DNA from: Narthecium ossifragum
Lineage: Eukaryota; Streptophyta; Magnoliopsida; Dioscoreales; Nartheciaceae
NCBI GenBank assembly: GCA_963920575.1
Contig: OY986973.1
Coordinates: 13,037,397-13,101,396, forward strand
Length of the DNA: 64,000 nt
Reading direction: 5' to 3'
Every line of letters begins with the position of its first letter. The first letter of the stretch is position 1. Positions 20,675 to 32,331 of the stretch are shown here, one piece after another. A program made the translations under genes and the position numbers. The notes beneath the pieces are model-generated. The model was not told the origin of the DNA and made no database searches. It saw nothing but the letters and a program-made list of their open reading frames with translations.

Positions 20675-21970
20675 TGATACGAGCGTTCTACTTGTAATCC
20701 TCTCGTATCGGGTCTCTACTGCTCCAATCGATCAGAATTGGCCTGATCGGACTTGATTTGAGTCGAATTGGCTGAATCTGGTTTATCTGGTTCAGATCTG
20801 GCTGAGCCTGATTGAATAGGACTTGACTGGGTCAAGTCTGAGTTGATCTGGATCAGGCTAACTGGGTTGGATTGGGCTGGTTTGGACTTGACTCGGATTA
20901 AGTGGCTGAGCTGAATTAGGTTAGAGTTGGTTGAGCCAACTTGGTTGGGCTGAACCGGAATTGATCCAAGGCTGAGGTTCGCCGGAGTAGATCGCCGGCG
21001 TAGGGGCGACGGCGGCGGCTGGGTCCTTGGCAGGAGAAGTCGTCGACGGTTGCGAAGAGATCCAACGTCTCTGATTGGCCATAGGAGTAGTAGGGACGGT
21101 GAATCTGGAGTACCGTCGGCGGTGGGTTAGAGGAGGCCGACGTTGGGGACGACGGCGAGGCACGGGCGTGGCTTAGAGGGGTTGGGATCGGGTCTAGGAA
21201 GGTAGGCGGGGGTTTTAGGGTGGTTTTGGGGGTGATATCGGGGACGGACGCGGAAGGGCCGGCGGAGCTGGGGAGGTTGGGTTGCCGGGAAAGACGCCGG
21301 AGAGGACGAAGGAGGAAGTGGAGGTGCTGGCCGAGGTCGTGGGGCTTGGGGGAAGAGAATGGTGGCCTTGGTTGGCGACGGGGGTGGCCGGAGAAGGAAC
21401 GGCGGTGATGCGGGTTAGGGCACGGAAGAGAGAGGAAGGAGATGATGAACAGTGGTGCAGATGTGGCGATGACGTGGAGGGGATCACAGACATGGCGGAG
21501 AGAAAAAGTCCGTGGAGGAGATGCCGGCTGCAGAGAAGATGACCAGTGGGGAAGAAGATGGATCGGTGGTGGATTTCTGGTGGGAACTACATTACTTCTA
21601 CTCCTATGATATTCTGTCAACTATTCTTAATAATTCTCTTCTTCATTCATCATTCATCATCCCTAATACAAACTACTGAGGTCCTTTTATAGAGACCTTG
21701 ACAGAGTCCTAATCCAACTAGAAAACCCCATTGCTTAATTAGCAAGTAAGGCTTTCAAACTAAAGTCAACTTCCTAACTCAAATGGACTCTTAATTAATT
21801 CCTAACAATCAAATATTAAATAGGACTCAATAAAAGAATAATAATAAATCCTAATTAAATACTCTAGTTTGAACTAGGGAAGTCCAAGTCAAATTAGGAA
21901 AGAGGCTGAACCAGTTTGGTTCCTCTTCTGGGTTCGGGTCCAGTTGGTCGAGTCGGATCGACTCGTATCA
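20675..21970 (-). repeat. Family A solo LTR, reversed
   Basis: 1,296 bp, TGATACGAGCGTTC to CGACTCGTATCA. Target-site duplication GATCA (20670-20674) / TATCA (21971-21975), four of five bases matching. It splits the antisense gene of the Tat element. The reversed TATA segment CTTTTATAGAGACC lies near 21683. Confidence 0.9.
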
Positions 21971-22444
21971 TATCACCACATGGGACACACCAAGTATTGT
22001 GTCGCCAGAAGGGGCAATATCTTCATTCATCGCTTCTTCAATAGGAACATCTTCATATTCAAGAGAAGCACCTCCAAGAGCAGACACGAGACGCGCACCG
22101 GATGCTTCGTTACCAATGGGGACCGCCGTTTCTTCAATAGCAACACATTCAGTCACCGCCTCTTCAAAAGCAACATCTAGAGGAGCTGTATCTTTAGCAG
22201 CAACATCTTTGTGCCCAAGCACATCACCAGTTGGGGTCACCAGTTCATCCTCAGCCTCAATAGTAGTCTCCTTGGAAGCAAGCATTTGAGAAGAATCATA
22301 CACCATCTTATCATCGGCAGTAACGATCTCTCCATCGAAATCTCCGACTTCGTCTTCAAATCGTAGTAGTCTTCCGACAGTCTTGATCGGGGCAGGGGAA
22401 ATATATGCAAGAGGGCCCATCACCTCCGCTGAAGCAAGATCCAC
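21971..22444 (-). pseudogene. Antisense gene of the Tat element, acidic middle part
   Basis: A minus-strand frame of 158 codons, rich in Glu, Asp, Ala and Val with short repeated phrases (…EEAVTECVAIEETAVPIGNEAS…). It has no globular domain and looks like a disordered acidic linker. It lies between the PMD region to the right and the coiled-coil part to the left, split from the latter by the A solo LTR. Confidence 0.5.
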
Positions 22445-23484
22445 TGGGGGACTTGTGTTAACCCCATGGGCAACATCAACCTTGCATCGCTTTTTTTTGG
22501 CTCCTTTAGAAAAACCGCTTGGCCGGGAGAGCGATGATCAGTTGCTCCTTCAAAGAAGCTTGCTGGTCCAAAGGAGTACCATTACTTGGATTCAAGACCC
22601 TTTGCGCCGGCCAACTTGGAGAAGGCTCGTTACTGGGATGGGAGGCCTTCCGCTTCTTGATTGGTTGACGAGAACAATCAGACTTCTTTGGGGAGGAAAG
22701 CTTGCTGGTGGCACTCTGAAACCAATAGAAGTCAGAGATACGAGAACAAGAAAGGCAAAGAGAAAATGCAAGAAGAAAAAACACAAAAAAAATTAAACAG
22801 AGAAGAAAGTAGGGGAGCAACGAGTGACCCCGCCCCCCCCCCCCCCCCCCCCCCCCCCCTCCTCCTCTATTGTTCCTTTCTCTTGTCTTTCTTCCCACTG
22901 TCTTCTTCTGTCGTTCCTCTCTGCCGTTCCTATATACCTATCGGTGAACCCATGAACAGAGCATACCCGAAAAAAAAATCAAAAGAGAGTATATGCTCGG
23001 CACAACAAAGGAGAAGAAGAGCATGGAAGCAAGGATATAAAGTCAGCAACGTCACAGTTACTCGGCAGATCAAGATCGACAACACCACCATTGCTTGGCA
23101 AAAAAAAAATTATCAGCAACGCCATGGTTGCTCGGTGAACCCATGAACAGAGCATACTCGGCAAATTAAAAAAAAGAAGAGGGTTATATGCTCAGCAAAT
23201 CAAAGAAGAAAAAAGGAGCATACTCGGCGGATTTGTAGCAAGTTCTATCAATAGTAAACATTGGGGCGGCTCCGTCGAGGAGAGCACATACTTGCAGCAA
23301 TATCAAATAAGGAGACATGGATCAAACAAAAAAGTAGAGACATATCAAAATTTGTACCTCTCGGATGGTTGCTACTTTCTTCGAGTTAGGCAAAATTTTC
23401 CAGCGTTGCCTCAAATCCTTCCCGAAAACAGCTCAGAAGGTCCGCTTGGATTTTTCGAGAGCGTCGATCTTGTTAGATGCTTCC
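22445..23484. other. Non-coding part of antisense gene, repeats and C-run
   Basis: No gene is recognisable. A run of 27 consecutive C lies at 22833-22859. The phrase GGTGAACCCATGAACAGAGC occurs twice, near 22943 and 23132, each followed by an A-rich stretch and TATATGCTC, an imperfect duplication of about 190 bp. Composition suggests an intron of the antisense gene. Confidence 0.5.
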
Positions 23485-24759
23485 TCAGGATTTGCACCAC
23501 ATTATGGATTCCCAACAGTCAGAAAGAATAACACTGCGATAGGAAAGGGCCTGCCTCTCCTCAAGTGACAACGGGCTCCGAAGATCTCCGCGGCATAACA
23601 TCAACACCATTTCAGTGACGCTGTGTGTCTGTTCTACCCACCATTTCGTCCAAGAATGGGAAATTCTCCCAACCTGGTCATCGGGGGAAATCATGATTTT
23701 TTTCCTGGCATCTATCAGCATCAGATGATCCCGATGCGTAAGCATGACCCCATGGCGACGTTCCTTCAAAGGATATCGCAGGCCCACTTTTGGGATACCC
23801 TGGTCAAGTCCAAACTGTCATGCGACACGGTGGGGGTTGTTGGGCTCAGCATACATCGCCGAAGCCGCAGAAACCAGCCTCAAGGGGAGCACTCCTCGAC
23901 GTATAGAGATGACAAAGTGCTCGGCCTTATGACAATTAAAACCCTTCACCACATGCCATTCCGCATCCTGTACTCACAAAAACGGTCTAAAAAAATTCCC
24001 CATGGTGTCGAGTGGGCTTCTAGCATTCGAAGCGAAGAAACTCCTGGGACTACGAAACATCAGATGTTTCAAATCCGGCATACTGCTCTTCCCACATTCG
24101 ATATCCGGAAGCTCCCATAGTGGACTTATGCTCCCCAGATTGACCCCCCGGAGATATTGGTAGGCCCAACATATCAGCAAATGAGTACCTCAGCTCATGC
24201 TCGCAAAGGGTCCGGCGGGATGTAAACTCATTACCCTCAGACCCCTATACAGGGAGCACAATGCCACTGGGGCCAATGAGTACGTTCGCCCCATGCCCAT
24301 CAAACTCGCTGGAACGAAGACCCCCGGACGAATGCATGGTTCTAAACTTGCAGCAACGAAGCCACATATCCAAATAGAAAGAAAACCCGCCGTGTACACT
24401 TTGTCATCAAAAGCCTTGCGTGGGCTGAAGCCCTCACCCCTGTAAAAGTGTTGCACCCATTCTCTAAAAGAGACCTTATCTCGACCTTCGGCCAATTCTT
24501 CCCATATCTTCAGGAGATGGTATGTCGTAGAATGATAAAGGGGCACATCTGCATTGCCCTTTCTACTGGCCGACACATTCTTCTCATCGGGAAGGTACTC
24601 GTCATACATGTCTCCTATAATAGAAAAGCCGCCGAGATGAAACATGTTCGAAAGAGACACCGTCATCTCTCCGTGTTGAAATACGAACGTATTCATCTCC
24701 GGGTTCCACCTTTCCACCAAGCTACAAAAGAGTTGTTCATCAATGGAGTACCGACCCAA
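23485..24759 (-). pseudogene. Antisense plant mobile domain (PMD) gene within Tat element
   Basis: The 24190-24759 frame has the opening of a plant mobile domain: LVERWNPEMNTFVFQHGEMT, then VSLSNMFHLGGFSIIGD, followed by YHSTTYHLLKIWEEL and FLSIWICGFV. This domain is known from plant mobile-element-derived proteins (MAIN/MAIL family) and from antisense genes in Tat/Ogre-type retroelements. The frame continues with shifts at 24180-23974 and 23787-23485. The gene runs opposite to gag-pol, between pol and the 3' LTR. Frameshifts show it is decayed. Its role in the element is unknown. Confidence 0.75.
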
Positions 24760-24783
24760 TGAACAAAAAATCGCACTCTGTCT

Positions 24784-25341
24784 TCAGAACATCTCAACCC
24801 CATCCAACGTATCCAGCAGAAGGTTCATAAAGTCGGTGCTTGTAGTTGTCCCAGTCCAGCCCCTCAGAGATAAGTCGATTGGCGAGGCACGAAAGCGGCA
24901 TTGGCGTCGAACCGTTCGCAATTGGTGAAAGCACCACGGCGGTGAAATGGGGCCATTTAGTGTCCTGAAAACCATCCTGCTGCTCGATCTTTTCTTCAAC
25001 GATGTCACAAGATTTGGTATACGACTCCTCGCTCTCGTTCTTGACAATATATTTTCGATCGAGCCAGCTGCGTCAAAGGGGTTATGTGCTTTCAACGTCT
25101 TTTGAAGATGAGCTTGACAATCTTGCAAAAAAAGGAAGGGAGGGAAGAAAACATCAGCATAAAAAAGAGAGAGAGAGAAGAAAAGAACATAAAACAAACA
25201 AACAAAGTGATACAGAGACAAAGAAGCAGAGCAAGAAAAGAAATAAAAGCTGAGCATGGCTCGACGGAGTGCCCACACCGCCGCACATTGATCCATCACT
25301 ATCACTCCTCCCATTAAGGATAAAACCTCGCATGTAGTCAA
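24784..25341 (-). pseudogene. Antisense PMD gene, N-terminal part
   Basis: The C-terminal half of this minus-strand frame (…ASPIDLSLRGWTGTTTSTDFMNLLLDTLDG…) is the lead-in normally seen just before the PMD core, and it joins the core at 24759 after a frame change. The N-terminal half (…LLCLCITLFVCFMFF… in all three frames) lies over an A/G-rich stretch (25140-25250) that is more likely an intron than coding. Confidence 0.5.
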
Positions 25342-25500
25342 AGCCCTCCGTCTCCACCGGCGGTGGCCGCCTTCAACACAACATGTCTTTCATCTTCGAC
25401 CAAGTCCAAGCCTTTGTCGGACTTCTATCTCCTCCCCCGGCGAAGGCCAGCACAACGCCGTTTCATCTTTTCCGCTCCGTCAAAGACTCCTCCGCGAGCT
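25342..25500. other. Antisense gene 5' portion
   Basis: Short spacer left of the A solo LTR at 25501. It is continuous with 26690 onward once the LTR and one GAGCT copy are discounted. No domain recognised. Confidence 0.4.
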
Positions 25501-26684
25501 TGATACGAGTCGATCCGACTCGACCAACTGGACCCGAACCCAGAAGAGAAACCAAACTGGTTCAGCCTCTTTCCTAGTTTAACTTGGACTTCCCTCGTTC
25601 AAAATAGAGTATTTGATTAGTATTTATCATTAGTCTTTTATATTTATTTGAGTCCTAGTTGATATTTGAGTTAGTAAGTTGAGTTGAGTTTGAAAGCCTT
25701 ATTACTTGCTAATTGAGCAAGGGGGTTTTTTAGTTGGATTAGGACTCTGTCAAGGCCTCTATAAAAGAGACCTCATTAGTTTGTATAAGGTCATGATGAA
25801 TGATGAAGAGAATTGTAATTAGTTAAGAATAGTTGATAGAATATCATAGGAGTAGAATATCATAGGAGTAGAGGTAATGTAGATTCCACCCGAAATCCAC
25901 CATAGATCCACCTTCTTCCCCGTCGGTCATCTTCTCCGCAGCCGGCACCGCCTCCACCAGTGTTTCTGTCTCCACGAGTAGTTTTTTTCTCCTCCACGTC
26001 AGCGCCACGTCACCACTCTCTCTCCTCGTCACCTGCCACCTCAGCATCGTCTTCCCCTCCCTCCCACGACTCTGGCCATACCTTTACCGCCCCAACCTCA
26101 AAGCCACCGTCCGTACCCCTCTCCATCCCCGATCTCACCTCCAAACTACCCTAAATCCCCCGACCATCTCCCCCGACCATCTTCCCGACGTCCCAAGCCT
26201 CCCCGCCGAGCTCCTCGCCGTCGTTCCCGACGCCGATCCGCCACTAAACCCATCGCCGACCACACCTGATCCCGTCGATCCAGACCTTCCCCGGCCAATC
26301 CACTACGGTGGATCTCTTCCCCATAGAAGAGCGACCCTTCCTGCCAGTATTCCGACTGCCGCCGACGCCCGTACGCCGGCGATCCACTCCAGTGACTCTC
26401 AGCCCTCGGATCCAGGCCAATTCAGCCCAACCAAATTGGCTCAGCCAACTTAAGCTGGTTCAGCCAAGCCACTTAACCCAATTCAAGCCTGATCCAATTC
26501 CTTGAGCCAATCAACCAATCAGACTTGACCCAGTCAAGTCCTATCTAATCAGGCTCAACTAGATCCGAACCAGCTCAAGCCAGATCAGCCAATTGGACTC
26601 AATCAGGCCTGATTAGGCAAATTCTGATCGATTGGAGCAGTAGAGACCCGATACGAGAGGATTACGAGTAGACCGCTCGTATCA
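25501..26684 (+). repeat. Family A solo LTR
   Basis: 1,184 bp, TGATACGAGTCGATCC to CGCTCGTATCA, with a perfect target-site duplication GAGCT (25496-25500, 26685-26689). It is shorter than other A copies because of deletions in the AT-rich and GC-rich parts. TATA segment CTCTATAAAAGAGACC near 25756. Confidence 0.92.
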
Positions 26685-26689
26685 GAGCT

Positions 26690-27400
26690 CAACATCAAGC
26701 TGCCCCAATGCCACCGCAGAGCGTCGTCCGATGCCACTCGCTCTGCTTCTGGTTTCCGCCATTTGCTGATCTTGTTGTGCTAGACCTACCCCTACTCTGC
26801 ACCAGTAAGACATCAAACTTCCACACGCTAACTTCGCTAGAACGAACACGAAGCTTCATCAAGAATACCACTAAAGCTGCAACACCCCTTCAAACGTCTT
26901 CGAGGTTCAGCACCCACGTCGTCGCAAGCACATGGCACCCCACCATGCCGGCTCAACACCAATTGCTGCCACGACGACGAACCAATGGCCTCGGCGTTGG
27001 GTTTCCAAAGGTCAAAGAAAAAATATGCAGATGATGGAACCGCCATGCCCGGCCATCTTTCAAAGGTCGCCCTTTGCTTCCGGCCAACAAAGGCCAAACA
27101 AAGATTCAAAAGAAACAAAACCCATACTTGGCATTGAACAAGGACAAAAGTCAAACAAAAAAAGAAGAGAAAGAAGACAATGACATACATGCAAAAAAAA
27201 AGGAAGAAAGCAATTGCTGAGAATAAAAATTAGAGAAAGAAGGGAACCAGACAAAGCTTGAGGTCCCCCTCTACGTACTGCAAAACCCTTCCGCTGCAAA
27301 ATCTTAAGAAAGGATGGGATCCAGTATCCCTCCGTCAAAAGCCGAAATCCCTCCACTGCAACAGCCCTTGAAAAGAAATAACATATATGCTTAAACCCTA
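26690..27400. other. Tat element, region before the 3' LTR
   Basis: Frames on both strands here are short and without recognisable content. The A-rich segments at 27095-27240 resemble the A-rich stretches of the antisense-gene introns. This is probably the 5' end of the antisense gene and its leader. Confidence 0.4.
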
Positions 27401-27789
27401 GGGATAATACATGGGGTCACGTAGATGGACGGAGGAGTCTTGCCTTTCTTGGAATTCTTGGCCATGTATAGTCCACATGCATTTTGGCTAAACAATGAAT
27501 AATTATGTATGCCGCATGATGATAAAGAGGTGTCTGCTCATCTTTTCAAAATTCAGGACAAAAGAAGAACGTGCACAACATCTATTCAAATATGCTCTGC
27601 TCATGCATGTATACAAGGCATGGGTATTTTCACGTCCTGCGCGTTCAAGTCACAATTTTGGCTAGACCAAAAGGTCGGAACATTTAACCACATAGCACAT
27701 GCTTTCGGTTTGTTTGAGCCAAAAACAACATCAAATAGACTCAAACAAGCTTAAAACATATTTAAAATGCCCTATTAATGCTTTTCCTA

Positions 27790-28540
27790 ATTTTGATGGC
27801 ATCAGGGGCATTTGGGTAATTTCACCTGCCCAAGGGCGTATTGGGAATTTGGGCCAAAATACATGACTGGACTTCCTATTACATTCTACAGTGACCCTAC
27901 ATGGCTTTGATGGCATCCTAAATAAGCTATATGGATACAGGGGTATTCTGGTAATTTTAACACACAAAGAGACTTGTAGAAACTGAGATGAAAAATGCAT
28001 AATTAGATTCCCTAATTATGTCCCAAATGCCCCTAACTCGGTTCTGATGTCATCCTACATGAACCGAGGACATAAATAGGTATTTCGGTAATTTCAACCC
28101 ACCATGGTTGTTTATGAAAATACGATAAAAAAATACACACACACACCACATATCTTACATCAGCCCTTAAACAGTTTCCTACATAAAACAGAAAGTAAAA
28201 GTATATCATAAGGGCATTTTAGTCATTTCCACCTCTTGGGAGATAAATATACAAAATTTACATATATTTACCCTTCCAGGTCCCGTCCGCCTTAGGGGTA
28301 TATTTTTTCGTCCAAATATATATGGACACTACATGAACTAAATTCGGATGGGCAGGTTGGTCATTTAGCCCCGAGGGGTATTTTGGCCATTTTACTGCAA
28401 CCTTTAGCCCCCCATGGGTATCTTGGTCAATTTACACCCTCATGGATGTAGTTGTTTGAAATCCGACCATTCCACCCTCCAAAATATTTTGGTCCAAGAT
28501 ATATGACCTCTGAGAGTGTATTTTGGTAAAATTCCTGTAA
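27790..28540 (+). repeat. Degenerate tandem motif GGGTATTTTGGTNATTT
   Basis: Variants of GGGCATTTTGGTAATTT occur about eight times (near 27806, 27940, 28078, 28213, 28352, 28376, 28416 and 28513). Several are preceded by TTTGATGGCATCC or GATGTCATCC, so the original unit was probably about 135 bp. It lies upstream of the TATA box at 28938. Confidence 0.65.
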
Positions 28541-28937
28541 ATATTCAGAATTCAAATAAACATTATGTACATGAGTAAATATTCACAAATGTCTTATTAA
28601 AGTTGGATAAATATTCAAATAATTTAAATTTAAATGGACATGAGAATAATGTTCAAATTATGATAAATTTGAAAATTCGAACATCACTTTCGAATTTCAA
28701 AAGAGAATCCGCCAGAACATATAAAAATCAGCCATCTCCAATTATAGTTGGGCTGCATGGTTAGTCATCCTTATACGTCCATACCATATAAAAATAAAAT
28801 CAGCATCACCAATTATAGTTAGGCTGCATGGCTAGCTATCCTTATATGAAAGGATTAGCATTCTCTAATGCAATCAGAACCCCTTCGATTAAGGATCCAT
28901 GATCCCATTCCATGTAAAGACATGCACTTCTCATGCC

Positions 28938-28949
28938 TATAAATAAAGG
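28938..28949 (+). promoter_or_regulatory. TATA box of probable Tat 3' LTR
   Basis: CCTATAAATAAAGG, followed about 40 bases downstream by a GC-rich leader-like sequence. The context (end of a U3-like repeat array) supports a promoter. Confidence 0.5.
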
Positions 28950-30130
28950 AGGTGTAGGGTGTGAAGGAGGGCGGGGGAACGCTCTTGGAAGCGCTGGGAG
29001 GATGCGAAAGACGCCCGGAGAGAGACGGCGAGGTCCTACCGAGACGCTCACGTCAGAGACACAGAGAACTTGGAGGCTTCAAGACGGAGAGGTCCTGTTG
29101 ACGCTCTAACATTGCGCACCACCGGACGACGCCGGTCTCGTCAACGTAGCCGGAACCCATCCAGAGCTCGTGTCGTTGGGTTGCCGCTGCAAGAAGCTTC
29201 GTCGGTCCAGCGGCTCAAGCTTCACCCCTCTGCTCGCCGCACGACCTATATTTTCGGCAAGGCGCTCTAGTCAACTTCCTCGACAGCGATGGAGATCAGA
29301 CCTAGGCACTCTCTCTCGTCTCCGGCGGCTTCGAAGGCAACGCTTCCCCTGTTCTAGCCGACGCTTCCCCATCTCCCCGGCGGTCCAGCGATGCAGGGAC
29401 ACAAACCCACTCTGAAGAAGGACATCCGCCATTGTCTTCCCAAGTCCGTTCCGACGACACAAGCTTCATCCCCTGCCGCTCGCCGCACGTCCACTGTTCC
29501 AGCCTAAGCTTTCTCTGGTCCTAGCCGACTTCATCGAGTCCAGTTGCCATTCTCCCACAACGACGGAGATCGGATCTCATTGGACGGCGTTCCCCAATAC
29601 TCAGACAATATCTTCCCCGACCCCAGCGGAGTCGAAGCCCCGATGATAAAGCTCGAACGACATCCTGCATGGCGATGAAGGTGGCGGTCCAAGACCTCAC
29701 ATCATTCCTTTTATTATTATTATTATAGGAAAATGCTTATTTTATTGGATCTAGAATCGAAGTTGTTCTCTGCGAGGATGTAAACGATGGATTTGCGGAT
29801 TTGGCGATCCAGGGGTGTAGTGCCTGCAATTTCCTTGTGTGAAATTAAAAACGATTTGCTCGGAAATAAAATAGAAAATATCGTCCCAACGAGATCGACG
29901 TTTTATCCACGAACAACCAGCCAAATAAACCTGTCAAATGGGGTTCTAACCTTAAAAACACATCAAATGGGAATTTTTGCAAAAATCTTGACTAAACTGG
30001 TGTTATCACCAATTGTGTATAGATTTATAGCTAGATGGCTGGTATTAGGATTACCCCTGTGTTTTAGGTGTTGCCAATCATTATTAATTAAGGGGGAGGC
30101 CTATTGTTAATTAGGCTAATTGGTTTACGA

Positions 30131-30362
30131 ATGCGACCCAACCACGAGGAAGGTCTTGATGGCATTAGGTCAAGTGTTAGACCAATACTACTTGTTCAAG
30201 ACTTTCAGGACTCCTGTTCAGCACGTGAGAGGTTAGTTTTTTTTATTTTTATTCATCATATATAATTGAATTTTGAATCTTAGTTTACCGTGCCAGGTCT
30301 TAAAAAGGATTCAAATCTATGACCACCTCATCTACCCACAAAAGTTGCCAATCATTCCTTAG
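30131..30362. other. Unclassified AT-rich flank of the MULE
   Basis: No coding potential, no similarity that I can see to the LTR families in this window. It is the left flank of the Mutator-like element. Confidence 0.4.
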
Positions 30363-30372
30363 ATAGATAAAT

Positions 30373-30545
30373 GGATTAAAAGCATTTTGGTATCTCCAAT
30401 TTTCAAAAACAGGCACTTTGATAACTCGTAAAATTTAATTCTAGATTTTATACCTCCAAGTATTGAAACCGCGTTAATGCCAAATCACAGACGATGTCTG
30501 TGTAAGCTGACGGAAACCAGCCACGTGCATCTCACATGGTCAGTT
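30373..30545. repeat. MULE left terminal inverted repeat
   Basis: Pairs with 32150-32321 at roughly 75-80% identity by eye. The best-conserved core is CTGTGTAAGCTGACGGAAAC followed by CACGTGCA. Confidence 0.85.
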
Positions 30546-30590
30546 CTTGGCAACCCGATCGCAAATCTCACGCTCGATCTCATCTCGGCA

Positions 30591-31551
30591 TGATACGAGG
30601 ACCAACTGAGCCAATCCAAGAAGGGACCCACGTCCTTGGGCAGGCCAACACCAAGGAGCTGGCTGCAACCAGGTCCTTTGGAGCAGGTTGAGCCAAGCTA
30701 GCCTTAGGGCCAAATCAGAGCTGAACCAGTTCCAAGACCAAGCTCAAGCATGGGTGGACCCATGATGGACCTATGACCCATGAGGTGGCTTAGCCAAGCC
30801 GGCCTTGGTTATTTCCTTAGTTGAGTCTTAATTGCTTTCCTAGTTGATTTCCTAGTTTGAGTTCAGGTTGTGCTTAGCCAGTTTCTATTTAATTGAGTCC
30901 TAGTTTTGATTGAGTCAAGTCACTAGCTTACTTAGTTCATTCCTGGTTATTAGGAGTCAGTTTGAGTTGAATTAGTAAGAGTCTTTTACTTGCTATCCAA
31001 GCAAGAAGGTATTCAGGTTGTAGTAGAACTCTCTTGAGGCCTCTATAAAAGGACCTCTATAGCTTGTATTAGGGTTTTTTATGCATGATGAATTATGAGA
31101 ATAAAATAGAGTTATTAGTAGGATAATTTAGGAGTAGCTGTAACCCTAGGAGTAGTTGTAACTTAATCTTCCACAAATCCCCCAGCCACCTTCATCTCTC
31201 TATTGTCGGATTCTCTCTCCACCAGCCGGCCACCATCCATCGCCGCCCGTCGCTGCCATCTACAGTGCACGTCCCCATCACCGGTGTCCATCCTTGGCTG
31301 CCGCACCTCCTCTGCCACCTCCCTTGGCTTGGATCTCCAAGAGAAGCCAGCCAACCATAGAAGAAGCTGCAAGGTATCCCTCTTATCATCCGTTTTCCTC
31401 CTCCAGTCTTCGCCTTCCTCGTCGAATACCTAGGGTCCTTCTCCTAAAACCCTAAAGGTATCTCTCGACCTAGCCATAGATTTGGCTAAGGAGGATCCGA
31501 GACCAGGCAAGAGACCAGGTACGAAAACCCTAGAGAAGGTGCATCGTAACA
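30591..31551 (+). repeat. Family B solo LTR inside the MULE
   Basis: 961 bp, TGATACGAGGACCAAC to GCATCGTAACA. Target-site duplication CGGCA (30586-30590) / CAGCA (31552-31556), four of five bases. TATA segment CTCTATAAAAGGACC at about 31039. It interrupts the MULE interior between the left TIR and the gene fragment. Confidence 0.9.
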
Positions 31552-31649
31552 CAGCAGCTCCCAAAATCATCGAGACCGAGCCTCCGGAAGATCGACTCTA
31601 GCTTGGACCGGTCGGGGACGATCTCCCCCTCAATGTCATGAATTAATTA

Positions 31650-32110
31650 GATCCAGGATCTCCCAATGAAGGGACTCATCAGAGGGGTCGACGACAGAGG
31701 AGGAGCGGCTGCACTGGTAGGTGGCGAGATCAACAAGTTCGCCAGTGTCCTCGGAGAGGGGGAGATCGTGAAGTGGAAGGAGGTCGAGGAGCGTTGCGAG
31801 GTTGACGGAAAGCTCATGGAGGTCTCCAGCGATGGGCTCTGCCTCGAGTAGGACCTAAGCATGACTGCGAGCAGAGAGGTCGGGAAGGAGGACCTTCATA
31901 TGGTGGAGGATGGCGAGGATCTCCCGGAGTACAAGGGCCGCCGGACGGGGCAGAGGGGTGGAGCAGTCATCCCCTTGGAGGCAAAGATCATCAAATAAGA
32001 GAGTAAGAGGGGAGCAATTACGGGCGAGAGAGGAGATCCCTCGGCGGTGTATTGGGCCGGGGAGATTAGGTAGCGAGAGCTCTCGGGAGAAACGAGGAGC
32101 GAGCGGAGGA
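31650..32110 (-). pseudogene. Captured fragment of a plant U-box (PUB) gene
   Basis: On the minus strand one frame reads LREILAILHHMKVLL, a stop (TAG in place of an expected Trp), then VLLEAEPIAGDLHELSVNLA, TLLDLLPLHDLPLSED, and SSSVVDPSDESLHWEILDLI. This pattern is that of the helical N-terminal domain of plant U-box/ARM ubiquitin ligases (the PUB17/18/19 type, by memory of the family). The U-box itself is not present. The piece is bounded by MULE TIRs, so it is a transduplicated host fragment. Codon use is GC-rich, unlike the AT-rich TIRs. Confidence 0.65.
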
Positions 32111-32149
32111 GAAACATGTTAGAGAGCGACGGTTGGGGGTTATCTAACC

Positions 32150-32321
32150 GGCCATGTGCATTGCACGTGCCCGGTTTCCGTCAGCCTACACAGACGGCGT
32201 TTGTGATTTGACATTAAATAACGTGGTTTTAATATTTGGAGGTATAAATTCGATGATCAAATTTTACGATATACCAAATCGCCTATTTTTGAAAATTGAA
32301 GGTATCGAAATACTTTTAATC
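32150..32321. repeat. MULE right terminal inverted repeat
   Basis: Complementary to 30373-30545. Starts internally at GGCCATGTGCATTGCACGTG and ends in TACTTTTAATC, next to the ATAGATAAAT duplication. Confidence 0.85.
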
Positions 32322-32331
32322 ATAGATAAAT

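Larger units (their letters stand above)
27401..30130 (+). repeat. Probable 3' LTR of the Tat element
   Basis: A long AT-rich segment with a degenerate tandem motif (27790-28540), a c.80-bp duplication (28716-28850), a TATA box at about 28938 (CCTATAAATAAAGG) and then a GC-rich transcribed-leader-like segment (28960-29690), followed by AT-rich sequence. This order (U3 repeats, TATA, leader) is what an LTR would show, and it lies just after the antisense gene. I cannot fix either boundary and the matching 5' LTR is not in the window. Confidence 0.5.
30363..32331. mobile_element. Mutator-like element (Pack-MULE) with long TIRs
   Basis: Terminal inverted repeats of about 170 bp lie at 30373-30545 and 32150-32321. 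The left reads GGATTAAAAGCATTTTGG and the complement of the right reads GATTAAAAGTATTTCG, and both then share AATTTTCAAAAA, TTATACCTCCAA, CTGTGTA-GCTGACGGAAACC and CACGTGCA. The direct repeat ATAGATAAAT (10 bp; 30363-30372, 32322-32331) is the likely target-site duplication, a length typical of MULEs. No transposase is present. The inside holds a U-box gene fragment and a later B solo LTR. Confidence 0.85.

Noticed and set aside
22506..22898. Frame with a polyglycine segment on the minus strand
   Set aside because: The glycines come from the C-run; the frame has no other support.
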